Source: Flavobacteriaceae bacterium UBA5950
GTDB lineage: Bacteria > Bacteroidota > Bacteroidia > Flavobacteriales > Flavobacteriaceae
DNA: 64,000 nt
Assembly (NCBI GenBank): GCA_002430545.1
Contig: DJCM01000004.1
Span: 62,001-126,000, forward strand
Direction: 5' to 3'
Within the stretch, counting starts at the first letter, position 1. The number at the start of each line of letters is the position of its first letter. A model generated the notes under the pieces. It had not been told where the DNA came from and did not search any database. It saw nothing but the letters and a program-made list of their open reading frames with translations. Position numbers and translations under genes: made by a program. Positions 28,878 to 37,231 of the stretch are shown one piece after another.

Positions 28878-30693
28878 AAAGATTTCGACCTCGAGTAGTG
28901 TATCCACTTACTTCCTCGTAGTCGGCGTTAAACATATTTTCGATCGAGCCAAATAGTGATATCCCAGATTGGGAGAGTTGATGCGAAACACGAAAATCAA
29001 ACAACCAATAGGATGACAGCTCGACCAGTCCTTGCCCAGCCAAGTCATCGCGATCACCAATAAATTGAATGTTGGCAAGCAGTTGTGTCTTAGCCTTTAC
29101 GTCATAACGAAAATTTGTATTCATCTTATGTTTGGGAATACGTAAGCCCTCCCCTTCCTCATGCTGGGTGTATGCATAATTGGTCTGCAAACGAAGCCTA
29201 TCGGAGAATGGATATTCCAATAAAAATTCTAAGCCATAAACACTAAAATCAATCGAATCGTTTACATAACGATAGGTGCTTAAGTCATAGGCGACAAAAT
29301 CCTTATGATCTCTATTGAAATAAGCAAATTGGATCTGCCCATCATTTTTGAACAGTACAGAACCCCCTATTTCAAAACTTTGATTGGTTTCAGGTTGTAA
29401 GGCTTCATTTCCAGCGTATAAATCATATAATTTATAAAGTGAAGGAGCAATGAAAGCAGTGCTTAGATTGGCATAAAAACGAAGGTCAAAAGAATTCAAC
29501 GCAAAGTTTACTGAGGGATTGATATGGTATGTCAAATGAGATCCGTAGGTGCTGTGCTCGCTCAAACGTGCGCCAGCTTGCGTCGCCAATCGACTGTTGC
29601 TATCGTATAGCACATTGACAAAATAGTCCATGAAATCCATGCTAACTGTATCGTTAAATTTGGCTTCTTGTTTTTTATAATTCACCCCAACCAACCCCTT
29701 CAACTGAGGCGACAAATTGGCAGAAAAAATACCCTCAACATCTGTGACATCTCCTTCAAAATACATGGGAAATGATGAATCAAAATCACGACTGTTTGAT
29801 GACCAAGATACTCGTCCATTAAACGAACTGGAACTACCCATCCATTTGGGTTGAATGATGATGCGTTGGCTTTCGCTTTTAAATGTATTATCTGCATCCA
29901 TCAAAGAGGGAAAACTATCATCGTATTGGGAGGAAAAATAGTTCTTATTAAAAAGGGCGTTAACAGAAAATTGAGGAAGCAATTGTAACTGATAACGCAA
30001 ACCTAGATTTTGTTTTTTTGTGGCGTCATTCTCATCCCCAACAACAGATGACATGCCCAGTGTTCTTTGATCGAGTAAGGAAATAGAGCCAGCATTATAT
30101 TCATTCCCAAGCGAAAGTTGGACTTGTCGATTTTGATGATTGGGTGCTGCACTAAATTTCTTTTGGTCGTTGTTTGTGCCAAAAATCGTACGAATCGACC
30201 CATGCAGTCCTTGGGTATTGAGTCGTTTGGTGGTGATTTTGATGACTGCCGCTGCTGCTGCGCTTCCATATAAACTACTGGCAGCCCCACGAATAATTTC
30301 AATAGATTCGATTGTTGAAATATCGATTGTTCTTAGGTCGAAATCATTTTCAATTTGAGTTGGATCGCTCACAGGCACGCCATCGATTAGGAACAAAACC
30401 TGTCGATTGTTTCCTCCTCTTATAAAATAGCTCAACTCTGACCCAGGATGAGCGTTTGATCCATTGATATGAATCCCGACTTGATCGTTGAGCAAGGCAG
30501 CAAGAGTACTGCCAACATAAGGTTCGATGTCTTTGGTTGTGAGCAAGGTTACCGAACGACTTTTTTTAGATGCTGGTCTTTCAAAGCGAGAGTCGGTAAT
30601 AGTGACTCCCTTAAGGTTAACAGCATTGTTTTGAGCGATTGCGAAAAAGCAGCCCAACAAGCACACCAATTGTGCCACTAAGTTTTTTATCAT
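28852..30693 (-). CDS. btuB: TonB-dependent receptor, probable cobalamin transporter BtuB
   Basis: A 613-residue outer-membrane receptor that takes up a ligand with TonB energy. It has a signal peptide (LVCLLGCFFAIAQ), then a plug domain at about residues 45-150 (LLTTKDIEPYVGSTLAALLNDQ, RGGNNRQVLFLIDGVPVSDP, IEIIRGAASSLYGSAA). A 22-strand-type beta barrel follows, ending in a C-terminal phenylalanine (GASYLF), as outer-membrane insertion requires. The cobalamin riboswitch directly upstream is the reason to assign vitamin B12 or a corrinoid as ligand; the protein alone would only say TonB receptor. Size is near that of E. coli BtuB (about 614). It converges with the S41 gene. Confidence 0.87.
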   Translation of the reverse strand: MIKNLVAQLVCLLGCFFAIAQNNAVNLKGVTITDSRFERPASKKSRSVTLLTTKDIEPYVGSTLAALLNDQVGIHINGSNAHPGSELSYFIRGGNNRQVLFLIDGVPVSDPTQIENDFDLRTIDISTIESIEIIRGAASSLYGSAAAAAVIKITTKRLNTQGLHGSIRTIFGTNNDQKKFSAAPNHQNRQVQLSLGNEYNAGSISLLDQRTLGMSSVVGDENDATKKQNLGLRYQLQLLPQFSVNALFNKNYFSSQYDDSFPSLMDADNTFKSESQRIIIQPKWMGSSSSFNGRVSWSSNSRDFDSSFPMYFEGDVTDVEGIFSANLSPQLKGLVGVNYKKQEAKFNDTVSMDFMDYFVNVLYDSNSRLATQAGARLSEHSTYGSHLTYHINPSVNFALNSFDLRFYANLSTAFIAPSLYKLYDLYAGNEALQPETNQSFEIGGSVLFKNDGQIQFAYFNRDHKDFVAYDLSTYRYVNDSIDFSVYGLEFLLEYPFSDRLRLQTNYAYTQHEEGEGLRIPKHKMNTNFRYDVKAKTQLLANIQFIGDRDDLAGQGLVELSSYWLFDFRVSHQLSQSGISLFGSIENMFNADYEEVSGYTTRGRNLSIGASYLF

Positions 30694-30749
30694 TTTGAAA
30701 AATTAAATTTGGTTTTCCTACTTATCCCGAGTAGCAACACCATGTAATA

Positions 30750-30905
30750 ACAGCGGCAGGTCTCCTGGCTCACGTTCATTTCAACCTTCCCAACGATTTG
30801 TCAGTGGTTTGTAGAGAAATGACTATACACGTTTACAGTTGCGGTAACAGCGAAAGTTTTGCACTTTCTTCCCTATTATTTACGACTCACGAATGTGACT
30901 CGTAA
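30750..30905 (-). ncRNA. Cobalamin (B12) riboswitch in the btuB leader
   Basis: Read on the minus strand, the leader shows the conserved cobalamin aptamer blocks in order. GGGAA is followed by TGCAAA and then GCTGTTACCGCAACTGTAA (upper arm). Next come CCACTG, then TGGGAAGG, and finally the B12 box GAGCCAGGAGACCTGCC at 30755-30771. The box is followed by GCTGTTATTAC, which can pair with the loop CGGTAACAGC, as expected for the kissing interaction. It sits 57 bases before the btuB ATG, so ligand binding would repress translation or transcription of the receptor. Outer boundaries are approximate. Confidence 0.93.
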
Positions 30906-30921
30906 AACCGTTGTTCAACAA

Positions 30922-30929
30922 CAAAGGTA
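30922..30929 (-). promoter_or_regulatory. btuB -7 promoter box
   Basis: Minus strand TACCTTTG, a perfect TAnnTTTG, just upstream of the riboswitch; it implies a leader of about 220 bases before the btuB ATG. No good -33 seen. Confidence 0.5.
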
Positions 30930-30948
30930 GTGAAGCAAAAACAAATTA

Positions 30949-30976
30949 TTGGGTTTTAAAAAAATAGCTATTTTTG
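30949..30976 (+). promoter_or_regulatory. Promoter of the DUF6580 gene
   Basis: TTG at 30949-30951 and TATTTTTG at 30969-30976, 17 bases apart, ending 15 bases before the ATG at 30992. It is divergent from the btuB promoter and not under the riboswitch. Confidence 0.5.
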
Positions 30977-30991
30977 ATTCAAATTGCTAGA

Positions 30992-31483
30992 ATGATGTTC
31001 ACGTTCTCAAAAAAGGAAAAAGTACTCGTCAGTTTTGTTTTGATTGCTGCACTGACAAGACTCATTCCTCATCCGCCAAACTTTGCTCCGATCACAGCAA
31101 TGTCGCTCTTTGCTGGGGCTTATTTTACGAGAAAACATCTTGCCTATTTGGTGCCTATCCTTGCGATGGTAATCTCTGATTTATTTTTAGGTTTTTATAC
31201 CATTTCAATTTTTGTTTACCTATCGTTTGCCCTCATTACTTGGTTAGGACAACAAAAAAATAAGGTTACCCCAAAACTCGTATTGCTTGGTAGCATTTCG
31301 TTTTTTGTCATCAGTAATCTAGGTGTATGGCTTTTATATTATCCAAAAACGATTGAGGGTCTTATTGCCTGTTTTACCCTAGCGATACCATTTTTTGTAA
31401 CATCCCTTCTTGGTGATGTCATATACAGCATCGTTCTGGTCTATGGTTTTTCTGTGGCAAGCAAACGATTACAACTCTCCTAA
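30992..31483 (+). CDS. DUF6580 family membrane protein, putative transport component
   Basis: A 163-residue protein with five to six hydrophobic segments (about residues 10-28, 35-55, 58-78, 92-110, 115-135 and 140-158). The motif LTRLIPHPPNFAPITAMSLFAGAYF near residue 20 marks the DUF6580 family, small membrane proteins thought to resemble the substrate-binding S components of ECF vitamin transporters. Its position back to back with a riboswitch-controlled btuB suggests a role in corrinoid uptake across the inner membrane; that role is inference. ATG at 30992 or the adjacent ATG at 30995 are both possible. It overlaps the convergent rmuC stop by four bases. Confidence 0.75.
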   Translation: MMFTFSKKEKVLVSFVLIAALTRLIPHPPNFAPITAMSLFAGAYFTRKHLAYLVPILAMVISDLFLGFYTISIFVYLSFALITWLGQQKNKVTPKLVLLGSISFFVISNLGVWLLYYPKTIEGLIACFTLAIPFFVTSLLGDVIYSIVLVYGFSVASKRLQLS

Positions 31484-32592
31484 TCCCCTTCCTGGACATT
31501 TGGTTTGGAAACCTCCATGGCGATGTCTAAACGCTTTTTGTCTGGGGAAAGCTTTATAATATCCTTATCGATTTTACGAAATTCACCCGACAAATCATTG
31601 TAATGGTTGACAGCTGTACCTAAGGTTTTTCCCAGTTTATTGTGGTAGGTTTGATAGGCATTTAAATGTTTGCTGAGTTTATCGACATTGGCAAGTATTT
31701 CCTGAACAGACTTTTCAATCTTTAAATTGTGTAAAGCCTTCACTGTAATTTGAAGCATTGGAAACAAACTCATAGGAGAGACAATCATCACCTTTTTATC
31801 ATATGCATAACTTACCAAATCACGTGAATTGATCTGTAAACTTCCCACTCGACTGTTGAGAAGGTCCTGAAACAACCCATCTGCTGGAATAAACATATAG
31901 GCATAGTCAGTTGTTTGTTCGTTTGGTCTGATGTATTTGGCAGTTTCATCTATTCGAGATCGAATGTCTTTACGAAACTGTGTCTCTAAATTTTTAATCT
32001 CATTCGGATCGCTGCTTTCAATCATTTTATTGTAGTTATCCAATGAAAACTTGGCATCAATCGGAATGATGAATTGACCAACTTTCACAACAGCATCCAC
32101 CATCTCACCATTCGAAAATTTGTGCTGCATACTAAACAAGTCAGGAGGTAAGACGTTGGCTAGTAGATTCTCGAGTTGGATCTCACCCAAAATCCCTCGC
32201 TGTTTGGAGTTGCCTAAAATCTTCTCTAGCGATTTCATTTGTGTGGCAAAATTCAGCACCTGTTCGTTTGTACCCTTAATTTTCTCTAATTCTGAAGTGA
32301 CTTCCTTCACGATTTTATTCGATTGAGAAAACTGCAATTGCATGTTTTGTTTGGTGCTTTTTTGAAACTCACTAATCCCCTGATTGATGGTTTTGAGTTT
32401 CCCTTCAATTTCAATCCTTGAGCTTTGCGCGTTTTGCGCTACATCCTTTCTGATTTCTTGAATTTCGTTACGCAATGCTTCGTTCAGCTGAACCAAAAGT
32501 GAATTTGAACCTGAAGTATTTCGATTTCTTAAAAAAAACATTGTGAGCACAACACCCAAAATGACGAGTAGTAAAATGAATTCTAATGACAT
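31480..32592 (-). CDS. rmuC: DNA recombination protein RmuC
   Basis: RmuC-family proteins limit inversions between short repeats and are predicted nucleases. The 370-residue protein has an N-terminal transmembrane anchor (EFILLLVILGVVLTMFFL, about residues 4-21). A coiled coil follows (about 30-130: EIRKDVAQNAQSSRIEIEGKL and onwards), then the RmuC domain with GILGEIQLENLL near 137, FIIPIDAKFSLDNY near 175 and YAMFIPADG-like YAYMFIPADGLF near 232. ATG at 32592 is chosen; an in-frame start at 32607 adds five residues. It lies 21 bases downstream of carB in the same direction and may be co-transcribed. Confidence 0.92.
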   Translation of the reverse strand: MSLEFILLLVILGVVLTMFFLRNRNTSGSNSLLVQLNEALRNEIQEIRKDVAQNAQSSRIEIEGKLKTINQGISEFQKSTKQNMQLQFSQSNKIVKEVTSELEKIKGTNEQVLNFATQMKSLEKILGNSKQRGILGEIQLENLLANVLPPDLFSMQHKFSNGEMVDAVVKVGQFIIPIDAKFSLDNYNKMIESSDPNEIKNLETQFRKDIRSRIDETAKYIRPNEQTTDYAYMFIPADGLFQDLLNSRVGSLQINSRDLVSYAYDKKVMIVSPMSLFPMLQITVKALHNLKIEKSVQEILANVDKLSKHLNAYQTYHNKLGKTLGTAVNHYNDLSGEFRKIDKDIIKLSPDKKRLDIAMEVSKPNVQEGD

Positions 32593-32613
32593 AAAACGAA
32601 TGTACAAAAAAAC

Positions 32614-35463
32614 CTACTTGCTCAAGTACATTTTTCTGCGAGCATACAACTCGTAGAAATCATCATCTTTCAGACTGTCAATAAACAAGATACTTTCGCC
32701 TGTGCTCTTCATTTCTGGACCCAATGACTTATTCACATTTGGAAACTTATTGAAGGAGAAAACAGGTTGCTTGATCGCAAATCCTTCCAAGTGTGAGTTG
32801 TAATCAAAATCCCCTACTTTGTGCTTGCCAAGCATGATTTTAGCTGCATAATTTACATATGGTTGCTGCTTTGCTTTGGCAATAAAAGGAACTGTTCTCG
32901 AAGCACGAGGGTTGGCTTCTATGATATATACTACGTCGTCTTTGATCGCAAACTGAACATTGATAAGGCCTACAGTGTTCAGTGCAACAGCTATTTTTTT
33001 CGTGTGATCTTTGATTTGTTGCATCACAAAGTCTCCAAGATTAAATGGTGGTAATGTGGCATTGGAGTCTCCAGAGTGAATCCCACAGGGCTCGATATGC
33101 TCCATTATCCCAATGATTTCGACTGTTTCGCCATCACAAATTGCATCTGCCTCGGCTTCAATCGCGCCATCTAAATAGTGGTCTAAAAGCAATTTGTTGT
33201 TGGGAATCTTTTGCAATAAATCGACTACATGCGCTTCCAGCTCTTCTCTGTTGATGACAATCTTCATCCCTTGTCCGCCAAGAACATAGGATGGTCGAAC
33301 AAGAATTGGAAAATCAAGTTTTTCTGCCAATTGCAAGGCTTGCTCTGGCGTTTCAGCAACACCAAACTCTGGATAAGGAATGTTGTTCTTTTTGAGTAAA
33401 GTCGAAAAGCTTCCACGATCTTCTGCCAAGTCTAAAGACTCGAATGAAGTCCCCATGATTTTGATGCCATAACGACTGAGTTTTTCAGCGAGTTTCAAGG
33501 CAGTCTGACCACCCAGCTGTACGATAACTCCCACTGGATTTTCATGCTGAATGATGTCATAGATATGTTCCCAAAAAACAGGTTCGAAATAGAGCTTGTC
33601 TGCAGTATCAAAATCAGTAGATACTGTTTCAGGGTTGCAGTTAATCATAATCGTTTCATAGCCACATTCAGCAGCAGCCAAAACACCATGCACACAACAG
33701 TAGTCAAACTCGATCCCCTGCCCAATTCGATTTGGACCTGAGCCCAAGACAACTATTTTATCTCGCTTAGAGTCAACACTTTCGTTGGCGACAAATGCTT
33801 CTCCTCCCTTGATTTGAACTTCATCTTCAAAGGTAGAATAGTAGTAAGGCGTTTGTGCCTGAAACTCTGCTGCACAGGTATCAACGAGTTTATACACTCG
33901 ATTCACGCCTATTTCATTTCTTAAATTATAGACCTCACTCTCCAAGCATTGCAACATATGAGCGATTTGACGATCTGCAAATCCTTTTTGCTTGGCTTCC
34001 AACAACAATGGTTTTGAAATATCCTTGATGCTGTGATCAGAAATTTTTAATTCAAGGTTATATAATTCCTCATACTGACGCAAAAACCACATATCAATTT
34101 TAGTGATTTCGTGTATGCGATCAAGAGAGATTCCCATTTGAATTGCATCATACAGCACAAATACTCGATCCCAAGTCGCATGAGTGAGTTTGGATATCAC
34201 CTTTTCATAATCAGTGTATCCCTTGCCATCGGCACCAAGACCATTACGTTTGATCTCCAAGGATTGTGTTGCTTTGTGAAGTGCTTCTTGAAAAGACCTT
34301 CCAATGCCCATCACTTCACCAACAGATTTCATTTGTAAGCCCAGCTCTCGTTCAGACCCTTCAAACTTGTCAAAATTCCATCGTGGGATTTTCACAATCA
34401 CATAGTCGAGTGTTGGCTCAAACAATGCTGAAGTTGACCCTGTGATTTGATTGCTCAACTCATCGAGAGAGTAACCGATTGCTAATTTGGCAGCGATTTT
34501 GGCAATGGGATATCCTGTTGCTTTGGAGGCCAAGGCTGAGGATCGAGACACACGTGGGTTGATCTCAATGGCAATGATATCTTCTTTCTCGTCTGGACTC
34601 ACAGCAAATTGCACATTACAACCTCCTGCAAAGTCACCAATGCTTCTCATCATTTTGATGGCCATGTCACGCATACGCTGATAGGCAGTGTCAGATAAGG
34701 TCATCGCAGGAGCAACTGTGATTGAGTCTCCTGTATGGATTCCCATCGGATCCATATTTTCTATGGTACATATAATGACCACGTTATCGTTTTTGTCACG
34801 CAACAATTCCAACTCATACTCTTTCCAACCCAGAAGTGCTTTATCAATCAAAACCTCATGAATTGGTGAGGCCTCTAATCCTCTTGTCAGTAAGGTTTCA
34901 AATTGATCTGCAGATTGTACAAAGGAAGCACCTGTGCCACCAAGGGTAAATGATGGTCGGATCACAAGTGGAAAACCAAACTCTTGTGCAATTTCTTTTC
35001 CTTTTAGAAACGAAGTTGCTGTTTTGGCAGGAGCCACAGGAATGTCAATGGTTTTCAGTAATTTCTTGAACTGATCTCGATCTTCAGTGATTTGAATTGC
35101 ATCGATATCGACGCCAATAATATCAACGCCGAACTCTTCCCAAACGCCTTTTTCATCTGCTTCGATACAGAGGTTTAAAGCCGTCTGACCACCCATTGTA
35201 GGTAGGACAGCATCGACTTTGTGTTTTTTAAGGATATCACGAATAGACTTTGTTGTGAGAGGTTTTAGGTAGATGTGATCCGCCATAGAGGGGTCAGTCA
35301 TAATCGTTGCAGGGTTGGAATTGATTAGAATTGTTTCAATTCCATCTTCACGTAGCGAACGAAGTGCTTGACTTCCAGAATAATCGAATTCACATGCTTG
35401 ACCAATGATGATGGGGCCTGAACCTATTATGAGAATAGAGTTTAAATCAGGTCGCTTTGGCAT
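32614..35463 (-). CDS. carB: Carbamoyl-phosphate synthase large subunit, without allosteric domain
   Basis: CarB makes carbamoyl phosphate from bicarbonate, ammonia (from CarA) and two ATP, feeding pyrimidine and arginine synthesis. The 949-residue protein has two homologous ATP-grasp halves: the first opens ILIIGSGPIIIGQACEFDYSG with FTLGGTGAS near residue 172, the second opens with VVLGSGPNRIGQGIEFDYC near 563 and has YVLGGQGMK near 721. Between them lies the oligomerisation region (about 400-545). The chain stops at about the point where E. coli CarB (about 1073 residues) begins its C-terminal MGS-like regulatory domain, so the UMP/ornithine/IMP control domain is absent. I recall the short form from other flavobacteria, so this is probably not a truncation. 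Confidence 0.95.
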   Translation of the reverse strand: MPKRPDLNSILIIGSGPIIIGQACEFDYSGSQALRSLREDGIETILINSNPATIMTDPSMADHIYLKPLTTKSIRDILKKHKVDAVLPTMGGQTALNLCIEADEKGVWEEFGVDIIGVDIDAIQITEDRDQFKKLLKTIDIPVAPAKTATSFLKGKEIAQEFGFPLVIRPSFTLGGTGASFVQSADQFETLLTRGLEASPIHEVLIDKALLGWKEYELELLRDKNDNVVIICTIENMDPMGIHTGDSITVAPAMTLSDTAYQRMRDMAIKMMRSIGDFAGGCNVQFAVSPDEKEDIIAIEINPRVSRSSALASKATGYPIAKIAAKLAIGYSLDELSNQITGSTSALFEPTLDYVIVKIPRWNFDKFEGSERELGLQMKSVGEVMGIGRSFQEALHKATQSLEIKRNGLGADGKGYTDYEKVISKLTHATWDRVFVLYDAIQMGISLDRIHEITKIDMWFLRQYEELYNLELKISDHSIKDISKPLLLEAKQKGFADRQIAHMLQCLESEVYNLRNEIGVNRVYKLVDTCAAEFQAQTPYYYSTFEDEVQIKGGEAFVANESVDSKRDKIVVLGSGPNRIGQGIEFDYCCVHGVLAAAECGYETIMINCNPETVSTDFDTADKLYFEPVFWEHIYDIIQHENPVGVIVQLGGQTALKLAEKLSRYGIKIMGTSFESLDLAEDRGSFSTLLKKNNIPYPEFGVAETPEQALQLAEKLDFPILVRPSYVLGGQGMKIVINREELEAHVVDLLQKIPNNKLLLDHYLDGAIEAEADAICDGETVEIIGIMEHIEPCGIHSGDSNATLPPFNLGDFVMQQIKDHTKKIAVALNTVGLINVQFAIKDDVVYIIEANPRASRTVPFIAKAKQQPYVNYAAKIMLGKHKVGDFDYNSHLEGFAIKQPVFSFNKFPNVNKSLGPEMKSTGESILFIDSLKDDDFYELYARRKMYLSK

Positions 35464-35502
35464 AAGTTGTGTGGTGTGTTAATTTTGGCTGAAATATATA
35501 TA

Positions 35503-35537
35503 AAAAAAAGGTGTTACTACAAATAGAAACACCTTTG
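35503..35537 (-). terminator. rpmH terminator
   Basis: AAAGGTGTT (35507-35515) pairs with AACACCTTT around 35527-35536; on the minus strand the hairpin is followed by a run of T residues. It lies about 20 bases after the rpmH stop and precedes carB. Confidence 0.85.
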
Positions 35538-35557
35538 TTTTTCAACGATTTATTCAC

Positions 35558-35716
35558 TTATTTCTTATGTCTGGGTTCAGAAGATACAGACAATTTCTTT
35601 CTACCTTTGGCACGACGTGCGGCAAGTACTTTTTGACCACCAACAGACGACATTCGTTCCATGAAGCCATGGTTGTTGCGGCGCTTTCTCTTAGAGGGTT
35701 GAAATGTTCTTTTCAT
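35558..35716 (-). CDS. rpmH: 50S ribosomal protein L34
   Basis: L34 is a tiny basic protein of the large subunit. The 52-residue translation begins [19 protein letters not shown] and contains [20 protein letters not shown] (residues 26-45), the family signature. It is too short for most open-frame scans but unambiguous. It has its own promoter and terminator. rnpA, dnaA and the replication origin, often near rpmH in other bacteria, are not adjacent here. Confidence 0.97.
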   Translation of the reverse strand: MKRTFQPSKRKRRNNHGFMERMSSVGGQKVLAARRAKGRKKLSVSSEPRHKK

Positions 35717-35748
35717 AATATTCTGTGTATCTCTTACTCAAACGGATG

Positions 35749-35778
35749 CAAATATACAATATAAAACGGCGATTTCAA
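35749..35778 (-). promoter_or_regulatory. rpmH promoter
   Basis: Minus strand TATATTTG (35749-35756) with TTG (35776-35778) 19 bases upstream, a full -33/-7 match. The box ends 32 bases before the rpmH ATG. Confidence 0.6.
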
Positions 35779-35800
35779 GAAGCATTCCATAAGAATTATC

Positions 35801-35808
35801 TATTTTTG
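35801..35808 (+). promoter_or_regulatory. -7 promoter box of the TPR membrane protein gene
   Basis: TATTTTTG, a perfect TAnnTTTG, 17 bases before the ATG at 35826; no clear -33. Confidence 0.45.
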
Positions 35809-35825
35809 ACTCGCAAATCAATAAG

Positions 35826-36341
35826 ATGTTTCCAAAATTTATCAAAATCGTTCTGGCCATTCTCACTTTGGGCTATGCTATTTATCAATTTACAGAAGAA
35901 TTTATCGGCAATGGAATTGCATTGATTTTTCTCTCTGGTATGTTTGTTTTCTTATACTACAAAAACGAAATTTTATTATTGGCTTTTCTGCGTATGCGAA
36001 AACAAGATTTTCAGGGAACCGAAAGATGGTTGAACAGAATCAAAAATCCAGAAAGCGCTTTGACGACAAAGCAAGTTGGCTATTATAATTTTATCAGAGG
36101 AGTCATCACTTCTCAATCCAATCTCACACAAGCAGAAAAATACTTTCGAAAAGCCATTTCACTTGGTCTGAATATGAAGCATGATATGGCGATGGCTAAA
36201 CTCAGTCTTGCAGGTATTGCGATGCAAAAAAGAAGAAAACGAGAAGCAACTGCACTTCTCAAAGAAGCCAAAAAACTCGACAAACAAGGAATCATAGGCG
36301 AACAAATCAAGCTGATGCAACAACAGCTTAAGCGTATTTAA
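35826..36341 (+). CDS. Membrane-anchored tetratricopeptide-type protein
   Basis: A 171-residue protein with two N-terminal transmembrane segments (about residues 4-20 and 28-46). A helical cytoplasmic part with tetratricopeptide-like spacing follows: QVGYYNFIRGVITSQSNLTQAEKYFRKAISLGL near residue 83 and KLSLAGIAMQKRRKREATALLKEAKKLDK near 124. It resembles conserved hypothetical proteins of flavobacteria; no function known to me. It is divergent from rpmH and meets the lytic transglycosylase gene tail to tail with a four-base overlap. Confidence 0.7.
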   Translation: MFPKFIKIVLAILTLGYAIYQFTEEFIGNGIALIFLSGMFVFLYYKNEILLLAFLRMRKQDFQGTERWLNRIKNPESALTTKQVGYYNFIRGVITSQSNLTQAEKYFRKAISLGLNMKHDMAMAKLSLAGIAMQKRRKREATALLKEAKKLDKQGIIGEQIKLMQQQLKRI

Positions 36342-37231
36342 TCCCCCAGTACCTGAATTAAATATTCCTTTTGGTTTCGATTGGCAATTGATTGCCCTTT
36401 GATCCAAGGGTTTAATTCTCGTAAATCAGCATAACTCATGTTGTAAGACGAGGCAAAATCAACCCAGTTAATGTTCGACTTGCTGATTCGAATAAGCTTG
36501 GTCGCTGGAAAAACGTAAGCCTCTTCATCAGTAATCTTAAAACCATAGCTTTCAGGTGATTCAAAAATCAACTTTGTGGCGAGTAGTCGATGCATATATC
36601 GACTGGTTTCTTCATTGAGAAACAAATCGTAGTAGGACTTTACTTTTTGCTTGTTCATCGCAGATTGAATTCTCTGGATTCCAGCATTGTATGACGCTGC
36701 AGCCAAAGTCCAATTCCCAAACACTCCATAAGCGTCTTTTAAGTATGCTGCTGCACTTTCAGTCGATTTTATTAGGTGTAGGCGTTCATCAACATCTGCA
36801 TTCACTTCCAACGCATATTCTCTTGCTGTCTTTGGCATAAACTGCCAAAACCCCTCTGCCCCTGCTGGTGATTTGACATGAACCAAACCACTTTCAATGA
36901 CTGCCAAATACTTAAAGTCATCTGGAATGCCATTTTTGCTGAGGATAGGTTCTATGATTGGAAAGTATTTTTTTGAACGTTTTAACACCAAAATCGTATT
37001 CGAATGCCAAAAAGTATTAACCAATAACTCACGATCCAATCGCTCTTGGACATAGTACTTATCCAGAGGTACTTTTTCATTGGCAAATGATATCGTTTTT
37101 GATTGTGATGGGATGCTTTGCAGCTTCAAATGAGTGGTTGAAGTGCTGTTGACTGTGTTGCATTGTGTCAAAAAAATGATGACAAATAACAGAGAGAAAA
37201 CAGTAAATTTTGGCAAAAAATTATTTTTCAT
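36338..37231 (-). CDS. Lytic transglycosylase lipoprotein, MltD-like
   Basis: A 297-residue murein-cleaving enzyme. The N-terminus MKNNFLPKFTVFSLLFVIIFLTQC is a lipoprotein signal with lipobox LTQC, so it is membrane-anchored. The goose-lysozyme-like SLT domain spans about residues 95-205, with the catalytic glutamate in YLAVIESGL, GAEGFWQFMPKTAREY as substrate groove and TLAAASYNAGIQRI as the closing motif. The last 50 residues look LysM-like (INWVDFASSYNMSYADLRELNPWI). ATG at 37231 shares four bases with the stop of the upstream hydrolase gene (ATGA), which implies translational coupling; an in-frame start at 37267 would lack the signal peptide start. Confidence 0.88.
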   Translation of the reverse strand: MKNNFLPKFTVFSLLFVIIFLTQCNTVNSTSTTHLKLQSIPSQSKTISFANEKVPLDKYYVQERLDRELLVNTFWHSNTILVLKRSKKYFPIIEPILSKNGIPDDFKYLAVIESGLVHVKSPAGAEGFWQFMPKTAREYALEVNADVDERLHLIKSTESAAAYLKDAYGVFGNWTLAAASYNAGIQRIQSAMNKQKVKSYYDLFLNEETSRYMHRLLATKLIFESPESYGFKITDEEAYVFPATKLIRISKSNINWVDFASSYNMSYADLRELNPWIKGQSIANRNQKEYLIQVLGD

